Origin: Prevotella sp. UBA2809
Lineage (GTDB): Bacteria; Bacteroidota; Bacteroidia; Bacteroidales; Bacteroidaceae
Length of the DNA: 32,374 bases
Reading direction: 5' to 3'
NCBI GenBank assembly: GCA_002351725.1
Contig: DEHD01000041.1
Span: 9,491-41,864, forward strand
Shown here: positions 1 through 6,734 of the stretch, one piece after another
Numbering within the stretch: the stretch's first letter is position 1
Layout: each line of letters opens with the position of its first letter
The notes under the pieces: model-generated
What the model was told of the DNA's origin: nothing
The model's database searches: none
What the model saw: only the letters and a program-made list of their open reading frames with translations
Translations under genes and position numbers: made by a program

Positions 1-724
1 GCTGCGAACTGCCATAGATGGTACGTCCGTTAACCTTGATTTTCGAGAGTGTCTGCTTCAGGGCCGCCTGCTGACTGGGGCGGATGGCATCCAACTCATC
101 GAGGTTCACCAGCAGATTGTTCGTCAAGGCCATCTCCTTATCGAACTTGTTGCTCAGGTTCAGGTGGTCAAGGTAATACTCGCGCAGTTCAGGAGGCAGC
201 AAGCGTGCAATAAATGTCGACTTACCACACCCCTGACCGCCAATCAGCGTAGGCACACTTTCGTTGGCATGCAGCTTATCCTTCTGCTGCCAATGCGCCA
301 CAGCCGAACGGAACCAGATTACCAAGAAGTCCAACTGCTCGCTGCTGATACCAGGCAGTCGACTGAACATCTGGGATAGATGATTCTGCCCGTCCCATTT
401 AGGCAGATTGTCCAAAAACTCCCAGATAGGATTATAGGTGGGAGTTGCATCAGAGTGAATCACCTCGAGGATATCCGTTTTAGGACTGTTCTTGGTGATG
501 TTTTCCTGCTTGGCCTTACGAACAATACTGTTCACGGCTTCAGGAGTTAGTGCTCGCCAAACCTGCTGATAGTCAGCCTGTTCGGCGCTAATAGTTCGAT
601 ACTCTACCTTACCGTTCAGCACATTGCGACGGAACTGGTAGTTGTCGCTAAGGAACTGCTCAACAGCGAGCGAGTTCTGCAGAGAGGCTCCCAGAGACTC
701 TCCGTTAATTATTATATTTCCCAT
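1..724 (-). CDS. VapE-like P-loop ATPase (virulence-associated E family), partial, C-terminus off left edge
   Basis: The minus strand is open from an ATG at 724 to the left edge, giving 241 residues without a stop. A Walker A motif, IGGQGCGKST, lies near residue 160, followed by a Walker B-like LLVNLDELD near residue 210. Upstream is the block FLDNLPKWDGQNHL, which matches FLEHLPKWDGTDRV in the second VapE-like protein (25531-27681), so the two are homologues. VapE proteins are superfamily 3-like helicase/primase-associated ATPases, usually found in phages, islands and plasmids. This copy has only about 80 residues before the KWDG block, so it lacks the BT4734/primase-like N-terminal region of the other. 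There is no Shine-Dalgarno sequence; a TACCTTTG -7 element lies about 90 bases upstream. The family call is solid; the role (replication, defence or island maintenance) is unknown. Confidence 0.8.
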   Translation of the reverse strand, partial: MGNIIINGESLGASLQNSLAVEQFLSDNYQFRRNVLNGKVEYRTISAEQADYQQVWRALTPEAVNSIVRKAKQENITKNSPKTDILEVIHSDATPTYNPIWEFLDNLPKWDGQNHLSQMFSRLPGISSEQLDFLVIWFRSAVAHWQQKDKLHANESVPTLIGGQGCGKSTFIARLLPPELREYYLDHLNLSNKFDKEMALTNNLLVNLDELDAIRPSQQAALKQTLSKIKVNGRTIYGSSQ

Positions 725-726
725 GC

Positions 727-742
727 TTAAATAATTAAATAA
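727..742. repeat. Two tandem TTAAATAA octamers before the left VapE-like start
   Basis: TTAAATAA is repeated exactly twice immediately upstream of the ATG at 724, inside the predicted leader. It resembles the period-7/8 tracts seen elsewhere in the window, but two AT-rich copies are weak evidence alone. Confidence 0.4.
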
Positions 743-812
743 TAAGTTTCTAAATCGTGTGCACTTTCATACTCGCGTATGTTTTTGTGTACGGTTTTTG
801 CTATTGCGAGTG

Positions 813-820
813 CAAAGGTA
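813..820 (-). promoter_or_regulatory. -7 element of the left VapE-like gene
   Basis: TACCTTTG on the minus strand fits the Bacteroidota -7 consensus TAnnTTTG. I see no TTTG at the expected -33 distance. It predicts a leader of roughly 80 bases before the ATG at 724. Confidence 0.5.
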
Positions 821-890
821 CAAAAAATAAAAAGCGGTTTTCCGTCTTTCCTGTTAAATTTTTGTTAAATTCCCCAAGTGTTAAAATCGA

Positions 891-991
891 ATGAGAGGTT
901 GAGTGAGAGGTTAAGTGAGAGGTTCGCCAAACCTCTCATGCCTCAAAATGCCAGTGTTTATGCGGCTTTCGGCCCATTTGAGTGAGAGGTT
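891..991. repeat. Cluster of five TGAGAGGTT boxes upstream of the left VapE-like gene
   Basis: TGAGAGGTT occurs at 892-900, 904-912 and 916-924 with an exact 12-base period, again at 983-991, and inverted (AACCTCTCA) at 930-938. The third and the inverted copy form a hairpin with a five-base loop. The 725-1101 interval has no gene. The boxes lie upstream of the promoter of the VapE-like gene, where an operator or an iteron array would sit. A related box set precedes the second VapE-like gene. TTGCATAA is also directly repeated at 1004-1011 and 1018-1025. Confidence 0.75.
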
Positions 992-1029
992 GGGTGCAAC
1001 CGATTGCATAAGATAACTTGCATAAAATG

Positions 1030-1061
1030 AGCCGCTTGGGTAATAACCAAGCGGCTTTTTT
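1030..1061 (+). terminator. Intrinsic terminator upstream of the amylase gene
   Basis: A perfect 10-bp stem (AGCCGCTTGG / CCAAGCGGCT) encloses a seven-base loop and is followed by a run of six T on the plus strand. No plus-strand gene precedes it in the window, so it either insulates the amylase or ends an unannotated short transcript that passes through the TGAGAGGTT boxes. Confidence 0.75.
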
Positions 1062-1063
1062 CA

Positions 1064-1071
1064 TATCTTTG
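1064..1071 (+). promoter_or_regulatory. -7 element of the alpha-amylase gene
   Basis: TATCTTTG fits TAnnTTTG and lies 31 bases before the ATG at 1102, beginning only three bases after the T-run of the terminator. The expected -33 position falls in the terminator loop and has no TTTG, so the promoter may need an activator. Confidence 0.55.
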
Positions 1072-1101
1072 CACCGGAAATAATTAGATAACTAAAAGCG
1101 T

Positions 1102-3123
1102 ATGAGAAGATTTTACTCTACATTGATGTTTTTTCTGGTTGCTATCACATCGATGGCACAGGGCTGGCCCGAAAATTACAAAGGTGTTATGCTGCAGGGT
1201 TTTTCGTGGGATTCGTTTGTTGATACGCAGTGGACTAACTTAGAGAGTCAGGCCGACGAGTTGTCTGGCTATTTTGACCTGATATGGGTACCGCAAAGCG
1301 GCAACTGTAATTCAACATATAATCAAATGGGTTATACTCCGGTTTACTATTTCAACCAGAATAGTTCTTTCGGTACCGAGGCTCAGCTGCGCAGTATGAT
1401 AAAGGCATTTAAAGACAGGAATGTGGGAATAATAGCCGATGTGGTGGTCAATCATCGTAACAATATGGGCGAAAATGATTCGTGGGTAGACTATCCTGCA
1501 GAAGAGTATAATGGCGAAATATATCAGATGCTCTCTACCGACATCTGTGGAAATGATGATAACGGCAAAACTAAGGACTGGGCAACAAAGAATGGATTTT
1601 CGCTTGGTAATAATGATACCGGCGAAGGTTGGGATGGCTGTCGAGACTTGGACCACACGAGCGAGAATGTTCAAAAGATAATAAAAGTATATCTTAAGTA
1701 CTTGCTGAATGATCTTGGTTATGCAGGTTTCCGTTACGATATGACCAAGGGCTTTAAACGCAGTTATTTAGCTGATTATAATTATGATGCACAGCCAACA
1801 TTCTCGGTAGGTGAATACTGGGATGGAAATAAGTCGACTCTTAAAAGTGTAATTAATCAGCAGAAGAAGGATGATGTGGTGCAGAGTGCTACATTTGACT
1901 TCGCCTTCCGCTATTCAGCACGTGACGCTTGTAACGAAAATAACTGGAGTAAGCTGGCAAACGGTGGCCTGGCTACTGTAGATGGCTATTCGCGATATGC
2001 AGTGACATTTGTCGAGAACCACGATATGCAAGACCGCGGTAATGTTACCGGTTATACTAAGGATCCTATTACAAAAAACATTGAAGCTGCCAATGCGTGG
2101 TTGATGGCTATGCCAGGCACACCTTGTGTGTTCTTGTTGCACTGGAAGAGCTATAAGAATGAGATTAAGCAGATGATTCTGGCTCGTAAGGCTGCTGGTA
2201 TCAGCAATCAGAGTGAATGGAAACAAATCAGCAGTACAAATGCCTATTATCAACTGGAGACCACAGGTAGTAATGGAAAACTCTATGCTTTTTTGGGAAG
2301 TGGGTCCTTGGCTGACGATACTTATGTGAAGATATTGAGTGGCTCAAAATACTCATACTATCTTAGTAAGACCACCGAAACACCATGGGTTAGCCTGGCT
2401 GAGGGTACATATACTGAGCCCCAAGAGAATACTCTTACTGCGGTTTCGGAAAGTGCTGATGCGCAGCTTGTTTATACTTTGGATGGTGCTGATCCAACTG
2501 CTGCCAGTACAAAGGTAAGCAGTGCAACTAATATCACCATAAGTGAGAGCTGCACTCTGAAGGTTGGCTTACTTGTTGATGGAGTGGTAAAGAAGATAAT
2601 TACACGAAAATACGTCATAAAACCATTTGTGGCACATAAGGCTACAATATATCTGAAAGATCCAAACTGGAATACATCTGTATATTTCTACGCATGGGCG
2701 AATGACGGCAAGAATACTCAGTTACTGGGTGGCTGGCCTGGAACTGCCATTACTGCCACAAAGGAGATTGACGGTAATAAATGGTATTATCAGGAGTTTG
2801 ATGTAGATAGTAATGACTATTCGTTTAATATAATATTCAATCAGGGTAATGGCAAACAGCAAACCGTAGATATTGGTCCTATAACCGAAGATACATATTA
2901 CGAAATAGGTGATTTGGTGAATGGAAAATTCTCGGTTAATAACATTACTAAAACTGTTACAGGTATTAGTTCTGTTAAGATGGCCCCAGATAATGACGCG
3001 ATAGTTAAGGTCTATACCCTCGACGGACGACTGGTGCGCACAGCTTCTAAAGGCAGCGATGCCCTCAGCGGATTGGCCAAGGGCATATATATTGTAAACA
3101 AGAAGAAGTTCATATTGAAATAA
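1102..3123 (+). CDS. Secreted GH13 alpha-amylase with starch-binding module and T9SS-like C-terminal tail
   Basis: This 673-residue enzyme should hydrolyse alpha-1,4-glucan at or outside the cell surface. A signal peptide ends at MAQ (residue 20). The GH13 signature regions are all present: DVVVNH (113-118), GFRYDMTKG with nucleophile Asp213, FSVGEYW with acid/base Glu238, and FVENHD with Asp308. After the catalytic barrel comes a chitobiase-C/Fn3-associated-like segment (VYTLDGADPT, about 443-507), then a starch-binding CBM26-like module (KATIYLKDPNW from residue 513). From about 620 the tail reads VKVYTLDGRLVR ... GIYIVNKKKFILK, like Prevotella C-terminal domains proposed to be T9SS sorting signals. 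It is monocistronic and convergent with the glycosyltransferase operon, with 11 bases between stop codons. There is no Sus-type transporter beside it. Confidence 0.92.
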   Translation: MRRFYSTLMFFLVAITSMAQGWPENYKGVMLQGFSWDSFVDTQWTNLESQADELSGYFDLIWVPQSGNCNSTYNQMGYTPVYYFNQNSSFGTEAQLRSMIKAFKDRNVGIIADVVVNHRNNMGENDSWVDYPAEEYNGEIYQMLSTDICGNDDNGKTKDWATKNGFSLGNNDTGEGWDGCRDLDHTSENVQKIIKVYLKYLLNDLGYAGFRYDMTKGFKRSYLADYNYDAQPTFSVGEYWDGNKSTLKSVINQQKKDDVVQSATFDFAFRYSARDACNENNWSKLANGGLATVDGYSRYAVTFVENHDMQDRGNVTGYTKDPITKNIEAANAWLMAMPGTPCVFLLHWKSYKNEIKQMILARKAAGISNQSEWKQISSTNAYYQLETTGSNGKLYAFLGSGSLADDTYVKILSGSKYSYYLSKTTETPWVSLAEGTYTEPQENTLTAVSESADAQLVYTLDGADPTAASTKVSSATNITISESCTLKVGLLVDGVVKKIITRKYVIKPFVAHKATIYLKDPNWNTSVYFYAWANDGKNTQLLGGWPGTAITATKEIDGNKWYYQEFDVDSNDYSFNIIFNQGNGKQQTVDIGPITEDTYYEIGDLVNGKFSVNNITKTVTGISSVKMAPDNDAIVKVYTLDGRLVRTASKGSDALSGLAKGIYIVNKKKFILK

Positions 3124-3144
3124 TTGGTTATTAGTTAGTGTTTA
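3124..3144. repeat. Degenerate heptamer tract between convergent stops
   Basis: TTGGTTA, TTAGTTA and GTGTTTA run in tandem with period 7 between the amylase stop and the end of the GT2 gene, overlapping the GT2 stop codon. Three imperfect copies; weak alone, but one of several such tracts here. Confidence 0.4.
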
Positions 3145-3935
3145 AGGAGGGCGCGGACTACAAACCATAGGTGTAGTAGGCAGGTTTGTACGCGTCCGTA
3201 GTGATGCTCCATCACCCTATATCGCTCCCAGAGCGATTCGCGGTGGTGGAGCGTTGTTTGTCCCTCCTCGGTATAGTTGGCTACTACCATATTTAGGTTC
3301 AACAGTGGAACATTTTCCTTCTCTGCAGCTTTCATCACACGAATGCACCAGTCAACATCGGCCGAGTAGCGGTATTGCATGTCGTAAGGTGTGGCGATGG
3401 CGAAATCGGTACGGGCATAGAATGCCTGATGACATACCAGCATGCCCTGCTTAAACGATTTCCATGTCAGGTTTTCAGGTGGAGACAGTCTGCGATGATG
3501 CAGGAACCGTCCCTCGCCATCTACGATGTCGGTGTTGCCATACATGACCGCTGGAAGCTGGGTGTTGGGTGATGGGTGATGGGTGTTGGTGGCTGCTTCA
3601 GCTATGCGGCTGACGGTGTCGGCGGCGGGCAGGAAATCGCCAGCGTTTAGAAAGCACACGTAGTCGCCATCCAGTGAGCGCAAGCCTTTGTTCATTGCAT
3701 CGTAGATGCCCTTGTCGGGCTCGGATGTTACTTGTATGCGGTGCCCGTTCTCGGCAGCGTTCGATCGGGCGATGTAGTCATCTACCAACCTCAGAGTGTC
3801 ATCGGTCGATGCACCATCAATAATAAGGTGTACTATATTTGGATAGTCCTGCTGCAGAACACTGTCAAGAGTGCGCTGCAGTACCTTGGCAGCGTTATAG
3901 GTAATGGTAACGTAGGTTATTCTTATATCGTTCAT
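3135..3935 (-). CDS. Family 2 glycosyltransferase
   Basis: A 266-residue GT-A fold enzyme that should transfer an activated sugar onto a surface glycan (exopolysaccharide or O-antigen type). The N-terminus ITYVTITYNAAKVLQRTLDS begins the nucleotide-sugar fold, DGASTDDT follows, and SEPDKGIYDAMNKGL is the typical block before the metal site, which here reads FLNAGD rather than a strict DxD. The length suits WcaE-like GT2 enzymes. No strong membrane span is visible apart from a hydrophobic stretch near the C-terminus. It is the third gene of a tight operon: its ATG lies one base after the upstream stop. Residues around THHPSPNTQL are encoded by a heptamer repeat tract (3560-3587), an in-frame insertion unlikely to be part of the core fold. 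Donor and acceptor cannot be told from sequence. Confidence 0.88.
   Translation of the reverse strand: MNDIRITYVTITYNAAKVLQRTLDSVLQQDYPNIVHLIIDGASTDDTLRLVDDYIARSNAAENGHRIQVTSEPDKGIYDAMNKGLRSLDGDYVCFLNAGDFLPAADTVSRIAEAATNTHHPSPNTQLPAVMYGNTDIVDGEGRFLHHRRLSPPENLTWKSFKQGMLVCHQAFYARTDFAIATPYDMQYRYSADVDWCIRVMKAAEKENVPLLNLNMVVANYTEEGQTTLHHRESLWERYRVMEHHYGRVQTCLLHLWFVVRALLKH
3560..3587. repeat. Heptamer tandem tract inside the GT2 gene
   Basis: Four units of period 7: GGGTGTT, GGGTGAT, GGGTGAT, GGGTGTT. The 28-base length is not a multiple of three, so gain or loss of one unit would shift the frame. Confidence 0.75.
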
Positions 3936-3936
3936 C

Positions 3937-4515
3937 TTATAATTCTATCTTACAGTTCTGTCCGTCTTTCTTGATGATATAGGCGGGATTACCGACGACG
4001 GTGCAGTTGTCGGGCACGTTCTTGGATACCACAGCACCGGCTCCAATGGTTACGTGGTTGCCGATGGTGATACCGCCAAACACGGTGGCGCCGGTAAATA
4101 TCTTCACATCGTTGCCGATGGTCGGACGCTGCATTTTTCCGTCGTTACCCAGTGTCACCAGTTGCAGACAATAAAAATTGCTACCGATGCGTTCGGCATT
4201 CAGGTAGGTGGCATAGTTGTGTTCAAAGTGGGCACCCGGACCGATGCTGGGACACCAGATGTGGAGTGTGGGGTCGGGGGGCAGCAGCCATTTGATAAAT
4301 ACCGATACATATTCGCCCAAACGGTAATAAAACAGGTTGCGGAACACACGCTGTCGGGTGCACACTTTGATAAAAGCACCCACACCACTGCCATCGGCAG
4401 AGTATTTCTCTAAATCGGGGGCTATCTTGCTGCGATTCGCTATATATAATATAATATGTGGAATCATGCGCAGGGTTGAGGCCGAGAGTATCACGGCTTG
4501 AGTCAGTGGATTCAT
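3937..4515 (-). CDS. Hexapeptide-repeat acyltransferase (serine O-acetyltransferase-like)
   Basis: This 192-residue protein has a left-handed beta-helix C-terminal half: repeats such as IGNDVKIFTGATVFG, ITIGNHVTIGAGAVV and a closing VVGNPAYII. That layout matches the CysE/SAT-like acetyltransferases used to decorate surface polysaccharides with acetyl groups from acetyl-CoA. The N-terminal ~90 residues are helical and less conserved. Its ATG overlaps the stop of the upstream GT4 gene by four bases (ATGA), indicating translational coupling, and it ends one base before the GT2 start. Its place between two glycosyltransferases argues for O-acetylation of a sugar rather than cysteine synthesis; the true acceptor is unknown. 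Confidence 0.85.
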   Translation of the reverse strand: MNPLTQAVILSASTLRMIPHIILYIANRSKIAPDLEKYSADGSGVGAFIKVCTRQRVFRNLFYYRLGEYVSVFIKWLLPPDPTLHIWCPSIGPGAHFEHNYATYLNAERIGSNFYCLQLVTLGNDGKMQRPTIGNDVKIFTGATVFGGITIGNHVTIGAGAVVSKNVPDNCTVVGNPAYIIKKDGQNCKIEL

Positions 4516-5786
4516 ATCTTGTAATGCTTGTAGGCCATCGCCTGGTTATACACTTCGATATATCTTGAGGCCACACTACGTTGCGAGTAGTTCATGTTGA
4601 CCTGATGCACGGCTTGCTGCGAGAGGTGTGCATAGTTGGCGTTGCTAAGAACCCAGTTGATACCTGTTGCCAGGTCGTCGGCATCGCGAAAACGGGCCAC
4701 GTAACCGTTCTGCTGATGCGCAATCATCTCGGGTATGCCTCCCACTCTGAATCCTACACAGGGCACACCGCAGGCCATGGCCTCCATGATGGTGTTAGGT
4801 AGATTGTCCTCCAGCGAGGGCAGTACAAACACATCGGCTGCATTATAAACATCTACAATGCGCTTCTCGTTGTTCACATATCCCAATGAATAAACAGGCA
4901 GCGCCAGCTGGGAGGCTACATCTTCTGAATGACCGCCTAAGATGGCAATCACTGTGTTTTCGCGTGTCTCTGGGTGCTGTTCTGCCAAGCGGTTGATGGC
5001 GTCGGTAAAATAGGCCATACCCTTGCGACTGTCGGTGACACGTTGTGAAACGAACAGAATGATGCGCTTATCCGTAGGCAACTCTAGGCGCTGGCGCGCT
5101 TCTGTTTTATCTTCGGGGTGATAGATATGCGTGTCGATGGGGTTGGGCACGCTGCAGATATGCTGATCTTTCAAGAGGGCACTCTTCTTGGCCTCGCCCT
5201 CTAACCACTTGCTGCAGGCCACAAACGATATGTGATGTTCGCTCAGTATCTTCTGTTTCTGGTTCCAGACGGTAGTCGAAAGGTCATTCTTAGAACCGCC
5301 ACCAGGCAACAGCTGGCACTGTTTGCAGGCAGTTTTAAAGTAGCTGCAGCCGCGGGTATAATGGCAAATACCAGTGGCGGGCCAGATGTCGTGCATCGTC
5401 CATATCACGGGTTTACCACTGCGGAGAATCTTGCGGATATTGCTTAGCGACAACATGCCTTGGTTTATCCAGTGCAAGTGTATTATGTCGGCCTCCTTAA
5501 ACTCGCGTAGTTTTGTTATATCTGTACCGGCGTTGGCAATATCTACCTCAAACAGGTGTTTCTTGCTGAAGTGTAGATTGCAGAATACCACCAGTCTCTC
5601 CCAAAGGAAGTTCCAGCGTTTCATAGGCGACTTGGGCAACTCTGCTACCGTAAGCGTGTCGGTTTCTTTTTCACGCACCAGCATCTTTGCCTTTACACCA
5701 TTATTTATCAGAGCCTTCATCAGTCGGTTGGCTGCTACAGCCGCACCGCCTGTCCGCTCGCTTGTATTTACTATCAGTATCTTCAT
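4512..5786 (-). CDS. Family 4 glycosyltransferase
   Basis: A GT-B enzyme of 424 residues from the chosen start. The N-terminus MKILIVNTSERTGGAAVAAN has the glycine-rich loop of GT4 acceptor domains. The C-terminal donor domain shows ILFVSQRVTDSRKGM, then PSLEDNLPNTIMEAMACGVP, the GT4 E-x7-E region that grips the nucleotide sugar. A cysteine-rich stretch (CHYTRGCSYFKTACKQC) in the middle is typical of a polysaccharide-associated GT4 subgroup. An upstream in-frame ATG at 5834 exists, but the -7 element TACCTTTG at 5805-5812 lies between the two, so the transcript should begin after it and 5786 is preferred. It leads a three-gene operon (GT4, acetyltransferase, GT2) that probably builds part of a capsule, exopolysaccharide or LPS side chain. 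Confidence 0.88.
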   Translation of the reverse strand: MKILIVNTSERTGGAAVAANRLMKALINNGVKAKMLVREKETDTLTVAELPKSPMKRWNFLWERLVVFCNLHFSKKHLFEVDIANAGTDITKLREFKEADIIHLHWINQGMLSLSNIRKILRSGKPVIWTMHDIWPATGICHYTRGCSYFKTACKQCQLLPGGGSKNDLSTTVWNQKQKILSEHHISFVACSKWLEGEAKKSALLKDQHICSVPNPIDTHIYHPEDKTEARQRLELPTDKRIILFVSQRVTDSRKGMAYFTDAINRLAEQHPETRENTVIAILGGHSEDVASQLALPVYSLGYVNNEKRIVDVYNAADVFVLPSLEDNLPNTIMEAMACGVPCVGFRVGGIPEMIAHQQNGYVARFRDADDLATGINWVLSNANYAHLSQQAVHQVNMNYSQRSVASRYIEVYNQAMAYKHYKI

Positions 5787-5804
5787 CGTTTCTATTTGCT
5801 GTTG

Positions 5805-5812
5805 CAAAGGTA
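5805..5812 (-). promoter_or_regulatory. -7 element of the glycosyltransferase operon
   Basis: TACCTTTG on the minus strand, 18 bases before the ATG at 5786. It decides the GT4 start. A convincing -33 TTTG is not visible. Confidence 0.6.
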
Positions 5813-5875
5813 CAACAAGTTTTGTTAAAACCAAGTAAAAATACGTAAATAATTGTTGTGTGCGTCCACAATAGC

Positions 5876-5889
5876 TTGACCTAGGTCAA
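5876..5889. promoter_or_regulatory. Perfect 14-bp palindrome, candidate operator
   Basis: TTGACCTAGGTCAA is fully self-complementary. It lies between two divergent promoters: the glycosyltransferase operon (-7 at 5805-5812) and the ncRNA (-33 at 5927). A second, looser inverted pair, TTGTG...CACAA, lies just to its left. A dimeric repressor or activator site is the simplest reading; the regulator is not identifiable. Confidence 0.5.
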
Positions 5890-5926
5890 TAATAATGTTA
5901 AAAATAACACTTATTCTGCTAAAACA

Positions 5927-5958
5927 TTTGGTGGATTCAAAAAATCGTCGTACCTTTG
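5927..5958 (+). promoter_or_regulatory. Complete -33/-7 promoter for a non-coding transcript
   Basis: TTTG (5927-5930), a 20-base spacer and TACCTTTG (5951-5958) match the primary Bacteroidota promoter exactly. No plus-strand protein gene follows before the terminator at 6169, so it should drive an RNA. Confidence 0.75.
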
Positions 5959-5963
5959 CATCG

Positions 5964-6206
5964 TCAAAAGGTTAATAGATTAGATTGTTTTAGGTTAGTA
6001 GTAATATTTATAGTTTTAGGTTTTTAGTTATTGGTAAAAGAAAGTTTTCAACAGTGGGATAACTGGAGGTCGCTGTGAAGCTCCCTTTTAAACTTTCAAA
6101 TTTTTGGTCCTGTTGGGCTGAAAATTTCTTTTTATAGAAAAGGATTTTTAGTTAAACATAGGCTTTTGTAATGCCACAGCTCGTGAGGGTTGTGGCATTA
6201 CTCTTT
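5964..6206 (+). ncRNA. Candidate structured non-coding RNA, about 240 nt
   Basis: The interval starts at a full promoter and ends at an intrinsic terminator, with no credible reading frame between. The 5' third is AT-rich and built of heptamer-like units (GTTTTAG, GTTAGTA, GTAATAT, then GTTTTAG, GTTTTTA, GTTATTG; 5987-6033). The middle folds: GAAAGTTT (6040-6047) pairs with AAACTTTC (6090-6097) around an inner GGAG/CTCC hairpin; AAATTTT (6098-6104) pairs with AAAATTT (6121-6127); CTTTT/AAAAG forms a small hairpin at 6128-6142. CAAAAG (5965-5970) could close the whole against CTTTTG (6163-6168). It is convergent with ispF. I do not recognise the family; it is not tmRNA, SRP RNA or RNase P RNA by their hallmark sequences. 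A 6S-like or Bacteroidales-specific regulatory RNA remains possible. Ends are estimates. Confidence 0.55.
6169..6206 (+). terminator. Intrinsic terminator of the ncRNA
   Basis: TAATGCCACA and TGTGGCATTA form a perfect 10-bp stem with a 12-base loop, followed by CTCTTTT on the plus strand. The minus-strand side lacks a T-run, so it belongs to the plus-strand transcript rather than to ispF, whose stop lies at 6213-6215. Confidence 0.7.
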
Positions 6207-6212
6207 TCTGTC

Positions 6213-6692
6213 CTATGCTTTTTCAATCAGCACCACAGCATAAGCCGAGATACCTTCCTCGCGGCCGGTAAAGCCAAGCTTCTCGGTAGTGGTAGCCTTG
6301 ATAGATATGTCGTCTTCATCGCAGCCGATAACCTTGGCCATACAAGCCTTCATATCAGGTATGTGTGGGTTCATCTTTGGGCGCTCGGCACAGATAGTGG
6401 CGTCGATATTTACCAGCTTGTAGCCCTTTGTAGCTATCAGCTCGATGGTCTTCTTCAGTATCACCTTACTGTCCATACCGTCGGTAAACTCGGCTGTATC
6501 AGGAAAGTGGTAACCTATGTCACGCATATTGGCAGCGCCAAGCAGTGCATCGCAGATGGCGTGCAGCAGCACGTCGGCATCGCTATGACCAAGCAGTCCT
6601 TTACTATGTTCAATCTTTATACCGCCCATCCACAGGTCGCGGCCCTCTACTAACTGATGGACATCAAAGCCCATTCCAACTCTAATCTTCAT
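6213..6692 (-). CDS. ispF: 2-C-methyl-D-erythritol 2,4-cyclodiphosphate synthase
   Basis: IspF converts CDP-ME 2-phosphate to MEcPP in the cytosolic non-mevalonate isoprenoid pathway. At 159 residues it has the standard length. Family motifs are intact: GMGFDVHQL near the N-terminus with the metal-binding Asp and His, GHSDADVLLHAICDALLGAA with the third ligand His, HFPDT, and the C-terminal IKATTTEKLGFTGREEGISA block. It follows porV by 35 bases and is probably the last gene of the porU-porV-ispF transcript. A similar porU-porV-ispF order is, as I recall, also found in Porphyromonas gingivalis, so the linkage looks ancestral even though the functions seem unrelated. Confidence 0.97.
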   Translation of the reverse strand: MKIRVGMGFDVHQLVEGRDLWMGGIKIEHSKGLLGHSDADVLLHAICDALLGAANMRDIGYHFPDTAEFTDGMDSKVILKKTIELIATKGYKLVNIDATICAERPKMNPHIPDMKACMAKVIGCDEDDISIKATTTEKLGFTGREEGISAYAVVLIEKA

Positions 6693-6694
6693 AT

Positions 6695-6734
6695 CTTACA
6701 TTTTTTAATTTTTACATTGTTACATTTTTACCTT
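6695..6734. repeat. Octamer tandem tract between ispF and porV
   Basis: Five degenerate units of period 8: CTTACATT, TTTTAATT, TTTACATT, GTTACATT, TTTACCTT. It fills the porV-ispF spacer and covers the end of porV. Confidence 0.6.

Noticed and set aside
891..991. Possible CRISPR array made of the TGAGAGGTT copies
   Set aside because: Units are only 9 bases, spacers are 3 bases or irregular, and no cas gene is present.
4054..4413. Plus-strand frame of 119 codons
   Set aside because: Antisense to the hexapeptide acyltransferase, whose repeat structure is unmistakable.
5964..6206. Assigning the ncRNA to 6S, tmRNA, SRP RNA or RNase P RNA
   Set aside because: Hallmark sequences of tmRNA, SRP and RNase P RNA are absent, and the 5' third lacks the long near-symmetric pairing expected of 6S; it is left unassigned.
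6171..6653. Plus-strand frame of 160 codons
   Set aside because: It is antisense to ispF, which is fully conserved, and starts inside the ncRNA terminator hairpin.
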